From: Siphonodentalium dalli
Taxonomy: Eukaryota; Mollusca; Scaphopoda; Gadilida; Siphonodentaliidae
Reading direction: 5' to 3'
Assembly: GCA_032622095.1 (NCBI GenBank)
Contig: CP136068.1
Coordinates: 112,171,546-112,235,545 of the forward strand
Length of the DNA stretch: 64,000 nucleotides
Below are positions 45,481 to 57,790 of this stretch, in pieces; positions within the stretch are counted from its first letter, which is position 1, and each line of letters starts with the position of its first letter. The notes under the pieces are model-generated. The model was not told the DNA's origin, ran no database searches, and saw only the letters and a program-made list of their open reading frames with translations. The translations under genes were made by a program, and so were the position numbers.

Positions 45481-47976
45481 TTTAACCATTCAACCAACTC
45501 ACCGATGCGCTGCCCGGGAGTGACAACAGTCGTACCTCTCTCCCCTTGTGTCGCTATTCTCTGGGGATGAATTACGCAGGGTACAGATTCGCCAACAAGT
45601 AAATGTATAAGGGCAATTGAACATCATCACCAATCACCATTATCAAAAGAAAACTGTTTCCACATAAATGGGGCCGACCTAACCAGCAAGCGACTCAATT
45701 GTTGTCAGTGATCTGACATCTGATAGTAGAGCGAGATCTCTTGGAGATCCCAGAATTGTGGACAACAGCTGCAAACGAGGTAATTGGTCCAGGTAGAGGA
45801 CACCTTTAGTACCATATTGGTCAATGACATGGTACCACACGTCATTCCTAAAATTTAACATTGACTGGCAGTCTAAATATATGACTAGATGTGTTTTCAT
45901 TCATGCTAGGAACAATGATGACATAGCCATGTCGTTTTCACTAGCCGTGTATATTTCACTCAAACCAATTAACCAAGCTTGTGTGGGTATCGTGCTTTGC
46001 TTTTCCAGTATATACCAAAATCATCAAATAAAATCATAAATATGACATCAGATTTATCCCCTGATGTACCGTTATGAAACTACTGAAATGTGCCAAAATT
46101 GGGTATAAGACAAAACATTGAGTATGTGGCTCTTTGGGTTTGGGAGAAAAATAATCCATGACCTGGGATGTGGGCATAGAAAAATCTCATCTTCGGGACC
46201 AGCTATTGGGTCCGGACAATCGGCCGAAATATCTTGCCTCTCGGGGTGAGATCTTTCCATCCCCACACCTCAGGTCAGGATGAATAATATTATTTTTTAT
46301 CTCAATCTAACTTCAGCTGAACATGCACTGCGCCCATAATGTTTTGCATTCAGAATTTTTTATTTCTGGTATAGTTACACAGAGCTTATAAAGTCAATGA
46401 AAATGTCCCTCATTCTAATCAGATGTTCATGACATGCATGTGCTATCAACTATTACAGATGACAATCAGCCATGACATGAGGATACACCTGTTGCGTCTT
46501 GTCAATACAAAAGAACGATCAAGTTTTACATGTGTATATCACCTGGATACACATGTGTATAATCAGTTCTCATTAAAATTAGGCTCTCAGGCTGGAATAA
46601 GCTACACATAACAGTCCTAATGAATATATACATGTAACTATAAGTCACATAACCGCCACTATAAATAGTTTATGCATGCAATTCCTGTTTTATAACATCA
46701 AAGCGCAGTTTTACGATTGACAGAATGTTATCTCCTGTTACTTGAATTTTGGCGAATAAGTAAAATGGGTGCTAACTGTTGAAATTCTTGGAAATACTTA
46801 ATTCTATTCTCCTTGATGGCTATTATTGATAATTTCTGGACTCTTCAAATGGACACACATTAGTGTTAAATTAGTTGTAATCACAAATTTGTGAACACTG
46901 AAATAAGCATTGTGACCAGATATGACAGGAAACTTATTATGCTATTTTAGCTATGTGTCGAGAAACTCTGGAGCCGATGAAAATCGTCAATATACTGATT
47001 GGCTTTATCACTTTACTGTTAAATGTTGTGATTGACTGACATTGATGTAAAGATTCTTGGGGATAATGGAAATACCAGATATTTTCTACATGAATCTTTA
47101 ATGCATATATAGCTTGTTCAAGAGTGTAATTTAGTTAGAACTGTTGTATTTATGTAATACACACGCTTCACACATCTCGATGATACTGAAATTAATATAT
47201 GAAATAATAGAAAAAAACTCTTCAAGGTGACATGCAACAGTTTTAGAGTGATCTGGGCCCCCACATCTGATCCCAAAAAAGTGGAAAAGTGTAGGTTGTG
47301 TTTGTGTAACTACCACACTTTTCAGTTAGATGAGAATCCATCCCATATTTTATGAGTTCAAGGAATACTATTTCACATGCGGAATATCCGTGTCGCACAA
47401 TAGGCACATAGGGGATAGCCCCAAAATTGTCTATTTGATCATATCGGATTTTGAAAACAATTTTGAGACAGTCCGTAAACTCTTCCTTTTCTGTTCAAAT
47501 CGTATCATTGGCTCTGTGTTCAATTAAAAATATAAGATATACTTTGTAAAAGAATGAATACATGTATCACTTGACTTTTCATTTTGCAGAAATATGCTAT
47601 GTGTTGGTAGAAATCAACAGCGAAGGCTTTATCCTCAATCGGTGATGTGACAAAATATGGGGAGATAGCGAGGTCATGAAGTTTTCGCTCAAAATGCGAA
47701 ACATATCTCAAAACATTGAAATGTTACGCCAAACATCACTAGATAGGAGCATTTCTAAAATATCGCATCTGACCGAAGTGGCAACCAATTAAATTCATTA
47801 TTTAGCCAAATGATGAAACCGGTTGCATATGTCACCTTTAACTGTAGATTAAAGATCCAAACATTTTCAACGTATTGTTCAGGTTTCTAAATCTGAGATA
47901 AAATGAACTCATTGTATGTATTCAATATGTGATTACATGTTATTTTGAAAACTTTCCTGTATTAATATAAGTTTAG
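45481..47976. other. No gene seen
   Basis: Short ORFs on both strands lack domains. One local hairpin, GAGATCTCTTGGAGATC, lies near 45731-45748. No RNA gene recognised. Confidence 0.35.
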
Positions 47977-48111
47977 TTGTGGTGTATTGATGGTAACATG
48001 GCGTGACATTGACAACTTCGGGTTTATGTTCAACCGATTCACAAAGCGACAAGGTTGAACACAGGCTAAAAGTGGTCAATGTCATGACATGTTACCATCA
48101 ATCCACCACAA
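47977..48111. repeat. Hairpin element, about 57-bp arms
   Basis: TTGTGGTGTATTGATGGTAA at the left end pairs with TTACCATCAATCCACCACAA at the right, and GTTCAACC pairs with GGTTGAAC near the loop. It directly abuts the 138-bp direct repeat. Confidence 0.8.
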
Positions 48112-48244
48112 TGGCGTACATGTGTTTGTTCTGCCAACAGTCCTGGTCAATCACATTAATTTGGCACTTATTCCGCATAATGATCAGCAGAAAATGTCAA
48201 AATCTCCTAAACCTCTCTCCAACATATGACATGAAACGGCCATC
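48107..48244 (+). repeat. 138-bp direct repeat, left copy
   Basis: Same length as 49480-49617 with three mismatches and no gap. Starts CACAATGGCGTACATG and ends ATGAAACGGCCATC. Brackets the truncated LINE, so it is most simply a very long target-site duplication. Confidence 0.9.
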
Positions 48245-48593
48245 AATTTTCAATTCTTTATTCTCATGACCTATAATACATAGGTATCGAGATAACATTT
48301 GTACACTATTTACATATATCATGGTACATATATAAGCATATTATACACATTATTATAAATAAATATAAATAAACACATTATAAATAAATACCAATAAACA
48401 CATTATAAATAAATATAATAGCACTGTCATTGCTATATATATAACATTATTCATTAATAGTAATAATATATCTAGAAGTGAACATATACATTTTGTGCAC
48501 ACATACACACACAGAGTTAGTTATCAGTGTATCAATACTACATATTCAAGTTATCTTTATAATACCATATGGAGTATTACAATCGCTTCAATA
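48245..48593 (-). other. 3' UTR of the truncated minus-strand LINE
   Basis: AT-rich tail between the ORF stop and the direct repeat, with ATAAATAAATA-type repeats at 48350-48415. On the minus strand it ends in an A-rich AAAGAATTGAAAATT. Confidence 0.6.
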
Positions 48594-49479
48594 TTATATA
48601 TTATAATCATTCAATATTCGATAGTTAACAATTTTAATAAAATCACATAGTCGTCGTAGGCTTGTTGGATTTTTCTGATTAAGTAGTTCGCTCATAGTGA
48701 TTGTATTGGGGCGTTTGTCCGTTAGCGTTGTTAATAAACGACGCCTGGCTTTAGATAAGCTTTCGCACTCGAGAAGGTAGTGGAACTCGTCTCCAATTTT
48801 ACCGGATTTGCAGAGTTGGCATACACGATCGGATTGTTCGGAGTTTCTCCAACGGCCTATTTCAATCGGGAGTCGATGATTGCTTGTTCTAAATTTACAC
48901 AAGATGAAACGATTTGCTATGTTGAGTGTTACAAGATAATTTTCGAATGACAAATCGTGCTTGAAAATTCTATATATGCGGCCTCGGCTCGAGTTGTTTA
49001 AGTCCGTTTCCCATGATTTTCTAAACTGGGATATTAAACTACATTTCATGTATGAGATAAGTTGGTTGCTATCCGGTATCTGTTCCATTTGCCAATAGAG
49101 TATTTGTCCGTTGTCTTCTAATATATTATAAACTTTATGTAACCAGGGGAATCTGTCGTCGTTTATATCGAACATCGAATGTGCTAGTTTGAAAATTAGC
49201 TTTTGATATCTACCGCCGTTACTGTTCATGATCTTACTCCAGAACTTCATCATTCTTGTATATATCTGTATCTGCAATGGTAGTCTTCCACATTCCCCGT
49301 ACACCATATAATTTGGGGTTGATGGCCTAAGTTTAAGGACGTGTTTAAGAAATGTACGGTGGACTTTTTCCAGAACATCATTGTTGCCAAACCCCCATAC
49401 TTCACAACCATATAGCAATATCGGGGTAACATGCAAATCGAACAAGTCCAGTTGATTTTTAACAGAAAGGCAGTGTTTG
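48594..49479 (-). pseudogene. 5'-truncated LINE: C-terminal part of ORF2
   Basis: Open frame of about 295 codons in element sequence, joined in frame to flanking DNA, so the apparent ATG at 49523 is not its start. It begins after the RT catalytic box, with VTPILLYGCEVWGF (RT thumb region) and VYGECGRLPLQIQI, and ends with C-X2-C-X9-H-X4-C starting CQLCKSGK. This C-terminal Cys/His motif occurs in several LINE clades; the clade here differs from the element at the left edge. Lacks endonuclease and RT palm, so inactive. No stops inside, consistent with a fairly young insertion. Confidence 0.88.
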
Positions 49480-49617
49480 CACAATGGCGTACATGTATTT
49501 GTTCTGCCAACAGTCCTGGTCATTCACATTAATTTGGCACTTATTCCGCATAATGATCAGCAGAAAATGTCAAAATCTCCTAAAACTCTCTCCAACATAT
49601 GACATGAAACGGCCATC
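49480..49617 (+). repeat. 138-bp direct repeat, right copy
   Basis: See the left copy at 48107-48244. An ORF at 49484-49933 starts in it but has no domain. Confidence 0.9.
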
Positions 49618-49639
49618 GAGAGACGATGAAGCGGTCTTG

Positions 49640-49990
49640 GTTTCCGTTATGCTAATGGCTCCAGACGTAAACATGGGATATGTTGCGCGACTGTCTGACC
49701 AATCAAAGATGCGGTTTCTTACTGGAAGCAGAACATTGTATGATTTTCATCCTGGTCAGCACATTAGAAAATTTCCTTCAGTATATACACATGTACATAT
49801 TAGTAGATGCAACCTGTGGATCATATTAGGCGTTTGCGCTGAATTTCTTCTCTGTAGTTCCAAACATGTTTCCGTTATTTTGATGGCTCCAGGCGTAAAC
49901 ATGGGATATGCTGCGCGACTCTCCGATCAATAAAAGATGCGGTTTCTTACTGGAAGCGGAACATTGTATGAATTTCCTGATGTACATACA
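49640..49990 (+). repeat. Two copies of a roughly 115-bp sequence
   Basis: 49643-49760 and 49870-49985 share GTAAACATGGGATATG, GCGCGACT, AAAGATGCGGTTTCTTACTG and GGAACATTGTATGA-like segments, about 227 bp apart. Non-coding. Confidence 0.75.
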
Positions 49991-50296
49991 CAGGTACATG
50001 TACATAGATGCAACCTGTGGGTATGATGCTGAACTTTTAATTCTTAGTAAGAACATCGAACTACACTACCTGAAGCTCAAATCGGGATCATATTATGAAT
50101 TATTCTCTGTAGTTCCAGTGTAGTTCCAAACATGTTCCTGCACTGTACCTGCAAATAACGGGCCAAAAGAGATGATATAGATTATTAAAAGTGTTAAGGC
50201 CAGCGAACAAATTAGGGTAGGTAGGTAGGTAAGGAATTTTTATTTTTATTTTATTTCGATATTTTTTATCCAACTGCAGAAATACCTCGACTGATG

Positions 50297-50455
50297 TTGC
50301 CCAGTTGAGGGTCAGCAAGATTTGGATATATGACGATCCACATCATGCTGACTCCCAAATGGGGTGCACTCAGCCTGGTGTAGGCATAACCTTGTACGTG
50401 GCTGTCTTCCTGCTGACCACGTCATAATATGTATTTTGTCAACTCCGGTTACATA
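50297..50455 (+). repeat. Direct repeat D, copy 1
   Basis: GCCCAGTTGAGGGTCAGCAA through ATGTATTTTGTCAACTCCGG. It recurs at 51233-51395 with about 90 percent visual identity. Purpose unknown; may be a short dispersed element or the result of a 935-bp tandem duplication. Confidence 0.75.
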
Positions 50456-51232
50456 AAATGCTAACCCATGCTGTGGGGAAAGTATTACTTGATTAACAGT
50501 GGAAATATACATTAAGATTAAACTTACTTCATGCTTAAGTAAGTTTTTTATTATTCACATACCACATTTTTTTTTATAAATTTTGCTATAAACTTGGTAC
50601 AAAATTCATGTCACTAACTTTTTATAAGAATTTTACCAATAATACCGCCATTATACCGTATATACTTGTATTGTGACAACTTCATCCCATTTTCTGGGGG
50701 TAGCCAGTACGCCCACCGAGCATGCCTGGTTTGTTAAAACAGTAGCTATACCCCTAACATATGTGGTGATAAACTATATACATGTATATATACAGATACA
50801 CACCCACCATGTCTGTTGATAGTGTTCCAGAAGTCCCAAAACAAGACATAAAGCAGGCAGGAGATCAACTCTCAGGAAATTAAAATTGCAAAATGTATGC
50901 CCATTAATCCACAACCCAACACACACCTGGGGCTTTTGAGACAGCTGTCACTTCGTGGTCACTTTTCACAGGGATATGTTAGAAAACATGTGTTTTGCAC
51001 ACTAAAGATCATCAATATTTATGAGCATTAAATTTTTACTTTTTCTCAAAATATCAATAAAAAGTTTAGGGTCGGCGGGTTATTTTTAGGTTCGGTCGAT
51101 GTACGGAAACATAGTATCTCTTTTTTGGCCTAATGTAGCTCAGACAGAGGTCTTCAAAATACAAGAATACAGGATATAGAAAAATAATCATAAATAGGAT
51201 TGAATCATCAAGTGCATAAGATCAGTTACTTG

Positions 51233-51395
51233 CCCAGTTGAGGGTCAGCAAGATATGGATACCGGTATATGACGATCCACATCATGCTGACTCCCAAATT
51301 GGGTGCACTCAGTCTGGTGTTGGCATAACCTCGTCCGTGGCCGTCTTCCTGCTGACCCCATCATAATATGTATTGTGTCAACTCCGGTTATGTCA
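51233..51395 (+). repeat. Direct repeat D, copy 2
   Basis: Partner of 50297-50455. GATGGTGTTGG-type differences and an ACCGGT insertion distinguish it. ORFs over it are incidental. Confidence 0.75.
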
Positions 51396-52170
51396 ACGAT
51401 TAAATGCGATACTTATTATATAGCAGACATACGGTATGTGTATGTTCTTCTTAATTTGACGGACCCGAGGGAGTGTGGCATGTGGTCCCGTGGGTTTCTT
51501 AAATAGACATTTATGTAAACCAAGGTTACCCTCATTTTTGAAGAAACCCGCCAGGCCAGTTAGATGAGATCCAAATAGAACGCTAAAACAGTATATTGTT
51601 GAATGTGATGGATATGAATCGATGAATTTACTGATCATTTTTTTTTAAATTGCATCTTGTCGTGTCTTAATCACGAGGAGATATCTCTTAGCCACGAGAA
51701 GATATTTGCAAATAGTGGATAAATATGCCCAAAGTCGAGGTAGAACAAAGGAGCTAGATTTTAACAATTGAATAATTATTAATCAATAACTAGGATTTAA
51801 ATTTCTGAAATGCCAGAAATTTTATACTTCCATGGAATATTTAATTTTTAACGAACACAATCTTTATATTATATGGAAATTATATATTAAATAATTAAAA
51901 GAAATTAATGAGAAAAAGATCATAGCCATGGATTGTAAGTTCAGAATTTCGACCTGTTGGTAATTATTAATGATATATGCGGATTTAATTGTTAAAACTG
52001 TCGTGGCGATTACTGCCCTTAGTCTCTTATTACGATTGTTATAATGATACTAATAGTATGCAATACGCCACAACCCTAGCGGCTAATTTATAACAAACAC
52101 TCTCACACCACATAAGCGAAATACTACATACCATTGTAGGCCATGAAAGTCTTAAGATATATATCATTAA
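51396..52170. other. No gene seen
   Basis: No supported ORF or RNA gene. Confidence 0.4.
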
Positions 52171-52839
52171 CTAGAAGGTGACTCGACTTCGTCCGGGCTA
52201 TTCAAAAACCAAATTTCAAGTCGATTGCTCCACCCGTTTCCTAGATATGGTCTGCGCATGCGCGCAGCTGGTGTCGCACGGGCTCGACGACCCGATATCC
52301 GGGGCAAGATACATTCACATACCAAATTTCAAGTCGATAGCTACACCCGTTTTCGAGATATATAGCCCAATGTCATTTGCGGATACCTCGGCCGGTGATG
52401 AGTTAACGCGACATCGGCCTGTTAAGAGTTAACGCGATCACGTCACGATATGTTGATGGCGTAATATATTTTTTTACGCAATGATTTTCGATGAGCGAAG
52501 CATGATCCTGTGTTCTTCCCGATAATTAAGGTAGAAACTTTAAACGTACACAGGCGTGTGATACATCATTGGAAAGGTGAAACGCCACAGATTCTAAACG
52601 TGCAAATTATATGACTGGCAATTTATTATTCGAGCTATATCGAATCGATTTGTGAGCACCGAACTGAAATATATTAGCGCAAAACGGCGTAAAAACAGAT
52701 TTGACCTCGGCACGTGAAAAGTTGACCTCGCACGAACAAATTAATAGGCCTATGTTACTCGTGGCCCGAAAATACCCCCACGTACCAAGTTTCATCGAAA
52801 TTGGCTGAGTCGTTTTTGAGTCCATCGATTACACACAAA

Positions 52840-52906
<67 letters not shown>

Positions 52907-52926
52907 CTTTCAAAATATATAATAGA
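52171..52926 (-). mobile_element. Helitron-like element 1 of a head-to-tail array
   Basis: On the minus strand it begins TCTATTATATATTTTGAAAG and ends with a hairpin CCGGACGAAGTCGAG, then TCACCTTCTAG, followed by T. The TC start, 3' stem-loop and CTAG|T end fit Helitron termini, with insertion between A and T. Near its 5' end is a long (GT/AC)n tract (52846-52905). No Rep/helicase is encoded, so it is non-autonomous. Confidence 0.7.
52846..52905. repeat. (AC)n microsatellite
   Basis: About 30 uninterrupted AC dinucleotides inside Helitron-like element 1. Its partner in element 2 lies at about 53621-53677. Confidence 0.95.
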
Positions 52927-53634
52927 CTAGAAGGTGACCCGACTTCGTCCGGGGTTTGACCTTGAATTGTCTATTTTGAAGGCCAAGGTCAAGTGGGGTC
53001 ACGATTTGACTCGTCCAAAACACTGCCCCGAACAAAAGTACCCGACAAAAGTACCCGTCGAAATCCATCCGGTTTTACCCGATTTGACCTTTTAACCCTA
53101 TTTTATTTCCACTCAATTATATAAACGCGCCACATTTACACACGTAAAGATAAATTACCATCGGTGCACGAGATATCGCCAAGACGTCTGAAACAGTCAA
53201 ATGCATCGGCCGATTGAGCGTTAACGTGATCTAACGTTATGAACTCTAACGACGTCATAGAAGTTACGCATTGTTTTTATCCTGATAGAAGATCGTACCA
53301 CTTCTTCTTAATAATTGAGGCAGATAACTAAAACGGATACATACAGATTATACATCGTTGGAAAGATGAAGCCACACAGATTCTAACCGTGCAAATTATA
53401 TGACTGGCAATTTATTATTCGCGCTATATCGAATCGATTTGTGAGCACCGAACTGAAATATATTAGCGCAAAACGGCGTAAAACAGATTTGACATCGGCA
53501 CGTGAAAAGTTGACCTCGGATCTGAAAATCAATAGGCCTATGTTACTCCTGACCCAAAAATACCCCCACATACCAAATTTCATCGAAATTGGTTCAGCCA
53601 TTTTTGAGTCCATCGATTACACACACACACACCC

Positions 53635-53678
<44 letters not shown>

Positions 53679-53698
53679 CTTTCAAAATATATAATAGA
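52927..53698 (-). mobile_element. Helitron-like element 2
   Basis: 772 bp. Its CTAG end abuts the TC start of element 1 with no intervening base (CTAG|TC). The 3' hairpin reads CCCGGACGAAGTCGGG, a perfect stem. The interior from about 53400 is closely similar to element 1 from about 52610 (TGACTGGCAATTTATTATTC, ATCGAATCGATTTGTGAGCA), and the (AC)n tract is conserved. Confidence 0.75.
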
Positions 53699-54212
53699 CT
53701 AGCCGATGAGCCCGACGTTGTCCGGGCTATTCAAAAACCAAATTTCAAGTCGATAGCTCCACCCGTTTCCGAGATCTGGTATGCGCATGCGCGAAGCTGG
53801 CGTCGCACGGACTCTGCGACCCGATAAAATTCGTATCCGGGGTAAGATACATTCACCCAGCAAATTTCAAGTCGATAGCTCCATCCGTTTCCGAGATCTC
53901 GTCTGCGCATGCGCGAAGCTGGCGCCGCACGGGCTCGTTGACCCGATAAAATTCGCATCCGGGGCAAGATACATTCACATAGCAAATTTCAAGTCGATAG
54001 CTCCACCCGTTTCCGAGATCTCGTCTGCGCATGCGCTGCACGGGCGTCGCACGGGCTCGCCGATACGACAACGACCACCGCTTGGTCAAACTACACACAC
54101 GTACCAAGTTTCGTCCCGATCGGTCGAGAATCGTAGATTTGTATTAATGACATACATACATACAGACATACAGACATACAGACAGACAGAGGTCATCAAA
54201 ATATATATGAGA
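53699..54212 (-). mobile_element. Helitron-like element 3 with internal 117-130-bp tandem repeats
   Basis: The 3' end reads GCCCGGACAACGTCGGGC, then TCATCGGCTAG, next base T. The 5' end on the minus strand is TCTCATATATATTTTGATG, preceded by A. Inside, TTTCAAGTCGATAGCTCCAC followed by CGAGATCTSGTMTGCGCATG recurs three times from about 53740, 53869 and 53985. A CATACAGA microsatellite replaces (AC)n near the 5' end. ORFs over the repeats are artefacts. Confidence 0.7.
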
Positions 54213-54264
54213 TATAATGCTACGGCCGTGCAACATTCTATAGTCGTTCGCTCAAAAACTTAGA

Positions 54265-55560
54265 AAATCGCACTAAAGTTGCACATAGATACTACCCATC
54301 ACATCCACTCGTCAATTTTGCATTATCTGGATTCGGGTTCCACCCCGCCCTCCCATTGAGTTTTGGTGGAATTTTTCAAAACGTGTAAACTATCCCTAAC
54401 CGAGCTCTCCGTTGGGCAGGTTGCTTTTATAGCAGAGCCGTCAAAATTTGCGGGCAATCTGACAGTATACCGACGTACCTGTCCCTGCATTATATTAATA
54501 TTAATAAATGTCCTAGTGTATACAGTCATCCGGTGGTATTTTCCTATTAACATGTGAATGCATGTAATATCGGGCACTTAATCCTGATTAACTCATTGCG
54601 CATTTATTTTAAAAGTTAGAACATGTCACGGAATTTGCCGAAAGCCTCGACCCACACCGATGCAAGCTCTCTGTTAAACGGATTGCTTTTAAACAACGAC
54701 AGTCAAACTTCCAGGATGTATCTATTGTATACCGATGTACCTGCTAGCGCATTTCACTCGCTCCTTCATTAGCCTGTTTGAATTTGACGGGAATATTGGA
54801 TAATTTCGAGTTTTGACATATATCTATGGCAGGCTGTGTTCATCTGCATGTAGTGCGTATTACGCTATATCGCGTCGCCACTAGTAAACCCTTTGCTCTG
54901 AAACTTAAGAAATTGCACCAGAGTTGGGCGTTGATACCCCCTATCACACCCGCTCATCGGCAAAATTGTAACTCCGTATTTGATATTTTGAAGTATTTTT
55001 CAACTTTTGGTTTTTGTTGGAATTTGCCAATTTGAACCCACCTGAACACGAGCTCTCCGTTGGTCAGGTTGCTTTGATAGTAGAGCGGTCAAACTTTCGG
55101 ATATTATCAGAAGTATATCGACGTACCTGCTCCTGCATTAGCTCGCTCCTTCATTAACCCGGTCGGATTTGGCGAGAAAAATAGGTTAGTGATACAGCAC
55201 TTAACAAAACTTATTTACATTATAAAGCCTCGCTACGAGAAAACCTTCGACCTTAGCGCCAATTAAGCAGACATCAATAAGTTGCGCTTGGATACTATCT
55301 ATCATATGCACTACTCAGAAATTTTTTAGCTCGATGATTCATTTTTTAGACAATTTCCCCCCTTTGATTTTTGTTGGAATTTGCAAAAAGTCTGATCCCA
55401 CCGAACCTCGCTCGCTGTTGGGCAGGTTTCTGTTATAGTAGAGCTATCAAACTTCGGGGGCCTACCTGTGAGATACCAGTATACCCGCTCCTGCATTAAC
55501 CTTGCTCATCAATTAGCCCATTGGAATTGGCGCCAAAAATATGTCATTTTCTTGTCCATG
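54265..55560 (+). repeat. Degenerate tandem repeat, period near 310 bp, about four units
   Basis: Units share GAGCTCTCCGTTGGGCAGGT, TATAGTAGAGC, GTCAAACTT, ATACCGACGTACCTGCTCCT and a CTCCTTCATTAGCCC-like end. They are centred near 54430, 54700, 55080 and 55440. Identity between units is low, so it is an old array. Confidence 0.7.
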
Positions 55561-55668
55561 CTGTAGATCGGTAACGGTTGGGACAAAAAACTGATGAATG
55601 GTATATTCCGGTCCGAATCACTCTTCCCATCTGGAGCACGCAATAAAAATATTATTCCGTTGGACTTT

Positions 55669-55690
55669 TTTTTTTTTTTTTTTTTTTTTT
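55669..55690. repeat. Poly-T run
   Basis: Run of about 22 T. Could be the end of a minus-strand retroposed copy, but no target duplication is visible. Confidence 0.8.
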
Positions 55691-55724
55691 GCTAAATCTG
55701 ACGTTTACATCCGCCACCGGTCAG

Positions 55725-55825
55725 CCTGGTCTCACCACCCTCGGCCTGGTCTCACCACCCCGACATGGTATCACCACCCGGCATGGTCTCGTCGCCTCCC
55801 CGTTATGGTCTCACCCTCTCCCATG
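55725..55825 (+). repeat. About five copies of a 20-bp motif
   Basis: GGCCTGGTCTCACCACCC-like units, with CATGGTATCACCACCC and later variants, tandem with slight length differences. Confidence 0.75.
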
Positions 55826-57650
55826 CTCCTTCATTAGCCAAATTATATAATATTCGATGGTCTGTAACTTGGACATTTCTCAACCGATTTACAAAATTCT
55901 TTCAGGAGGATCATTAGTACGTCCTAAAGATACATGGTAGTAAAAATGGTTGAAATCATCGCAAAAATAAAATTGCGAAAATTTCGCCCCCACCCTAACC
56001 AAAAAATGTAAGTCCGACCCTGTCCAAATTATTTTTGTGAAGTATATTGACAACGGCCAGCACTAGCATAGAAACTAAATCCAGCTATCTTTCTTGCTAT
56101 GTGAGAACAGGCGATCAGAACATTTCGAGGTTGAAATATATATGGGAGATAACTCTGGAGAGGAAAGACGGACAAAGTTTTTGATGTGCTCACGATTCAG
56201 TCGATATCAAGATGTATCTATCGACCAAATTTCAGTGCTGTACTCCTTATATTTTCGGAGTTCTGAAAACACCAATTTTTCACATAGAGGGAGATAACTC
56301 TGCAAATCAAGTGAGGACATGATTCTCAATAGGCCTAAGCACTAGAGTTTGTATACATATATATACATTCAAAGTTTTAGCTTTCTAACTCTTGTATTGA
56401 CTGAGCTATGCTCATTATAAAATTGCTAAGAAGAATAATAATAATAATAGAGAAAAATAAAAATCACAAAAACAATATACTTCCATGTAAAACATGGAAG
56501 TATAATTATATTGATATCTGTTTGGTTTATAAAGCACAATTGTTTGAGCATTCACATACTAATATAATAGAAGTAATGTGCCACACACATATGTAAAATG
56601 ATCGAGAACTTTTGACATAAAACATAGTAAATAACTCATTAAACATTGCCATTAGCAATTATTTTATGTTCTGCCCTGCCAGTGTGAACCAATTTACATC
56701 AGCGTGAATTAAATTAAATAAATTAATCAAATAAAAATGAAATTTAGAGACATTATTTATCGGAAATTTGAGTCTATATATATACTCCTTAATATTACCA
56801 ACTTAACTTTGAAGTTATTTTTTTTATTTTTTGTAAGTATCATTGTTAATTGATACATTGAAAGCCATTGATAATAAATCAAATTTTGGGAAAATGAACA
56901 ATTTGATGATACAACTTGAGTATAATATTATGACATACTGAAAAGAATAATAAAAGATACTTTAGTAAATATGTGACAGAATTGTTTGGGTCTTGTTAAT
57001 TGAGAGTACCACTTAACATAATTACGCAATGACTTACAATGCGCATCAATGACATTGCAAATCAAATGGTGTTATTTCTGTGTGTGTCAAAATGACGCTG
57101 CAAGAAATTATGGCTAAATGTTGGCTGGAGGGAATAACTTTGGTCATATGTGCATTGGGTTTTGGGTTAAGAATTTGCTATCTAAAATATGACAATCTAC
57201 CAACATAATAGCACAATATACTTTTAAGGCTTTTGAACATAATCAGATTCACCCCCTCCCCCAACCACAAGCCATCACCATTTCTGGCCATATGACTGTG
57301 GCCATCGGGACAGTACCTAAATGGTGCCCAAACATGAAACCTGGATCATTGCCTATATATCCAAAAAAATTAATGACGATATATTCTTCGAGAATAAGTT
57401 GTATATAGTTTCCAGGGCATAAAATAATAAACATTGAATCAAAAACATGACAACATATCCGACCACTAAGCATCTGTAACTTATAATATGGGTAGAACAA
57501 TACATCAATAATTATGTTTTGTAGTTACTAATTATATAGTTGAACATCATTATTCGGACAAAGTGATACACAGATATCTGTTGTCGACATAAATTCAATA
57601 GCTATTCTGACAGTACAATGTGACCACACACACTCTGAATATACGGGAAC
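55826..57650. other. No gene seen
   Basis: Strongly AT-rich. One inverted pair, ACTTCCATGT / ACATGGAAGT, sits near 56479-56502. No supported ORF. Confidence 0.4.
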
Positions 57651-57682
57651 TTAACCCTTTCATGACGGGAGGTGCGGTGGTA

Positions 57683-57790
57683 CAGTAATGCTCTAATTAA
57701 TCGACTCCTTAAACACAGCAGAATTATGGGTAACGTTTCAGGATTTAGTCGGAAATATGGCTTGTTGCCATTCATCGGAAAGCTCTCAGG
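57683..57790 (+). mobile_element. Half copy of the CAGTAATGCCC foldback MITE
   Basis: CAGTAATGCTCTAATTAATC through GGATTTAGTCGGAAATATGG and GAAAGCTCTC matches the left arm of the element at 61104-61292. The right arm is missing. A TA precedes it. Confidence 0.75.

Noticed and set aside
49484-49933. 149-codon ORF on the plus strand
   Set aside because: Starts in the 138-bp direct repeat and continues into another repeat; no domain, and a similar start occurs at 48112 with a different continuation.
50297-51395. Small LTR element (direct repeats about 0.9 kb apart)
   Set aside because: No TG...CA ends, no primer-binding site and no coding between the repeats.
53441-54263. ORFs of 128 and 160 codons
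   Set aside because: They lie across Helitron-like repeats and a microsatellite; the peptides repeat the DNA units and carry poly-HT text from the AC tract.
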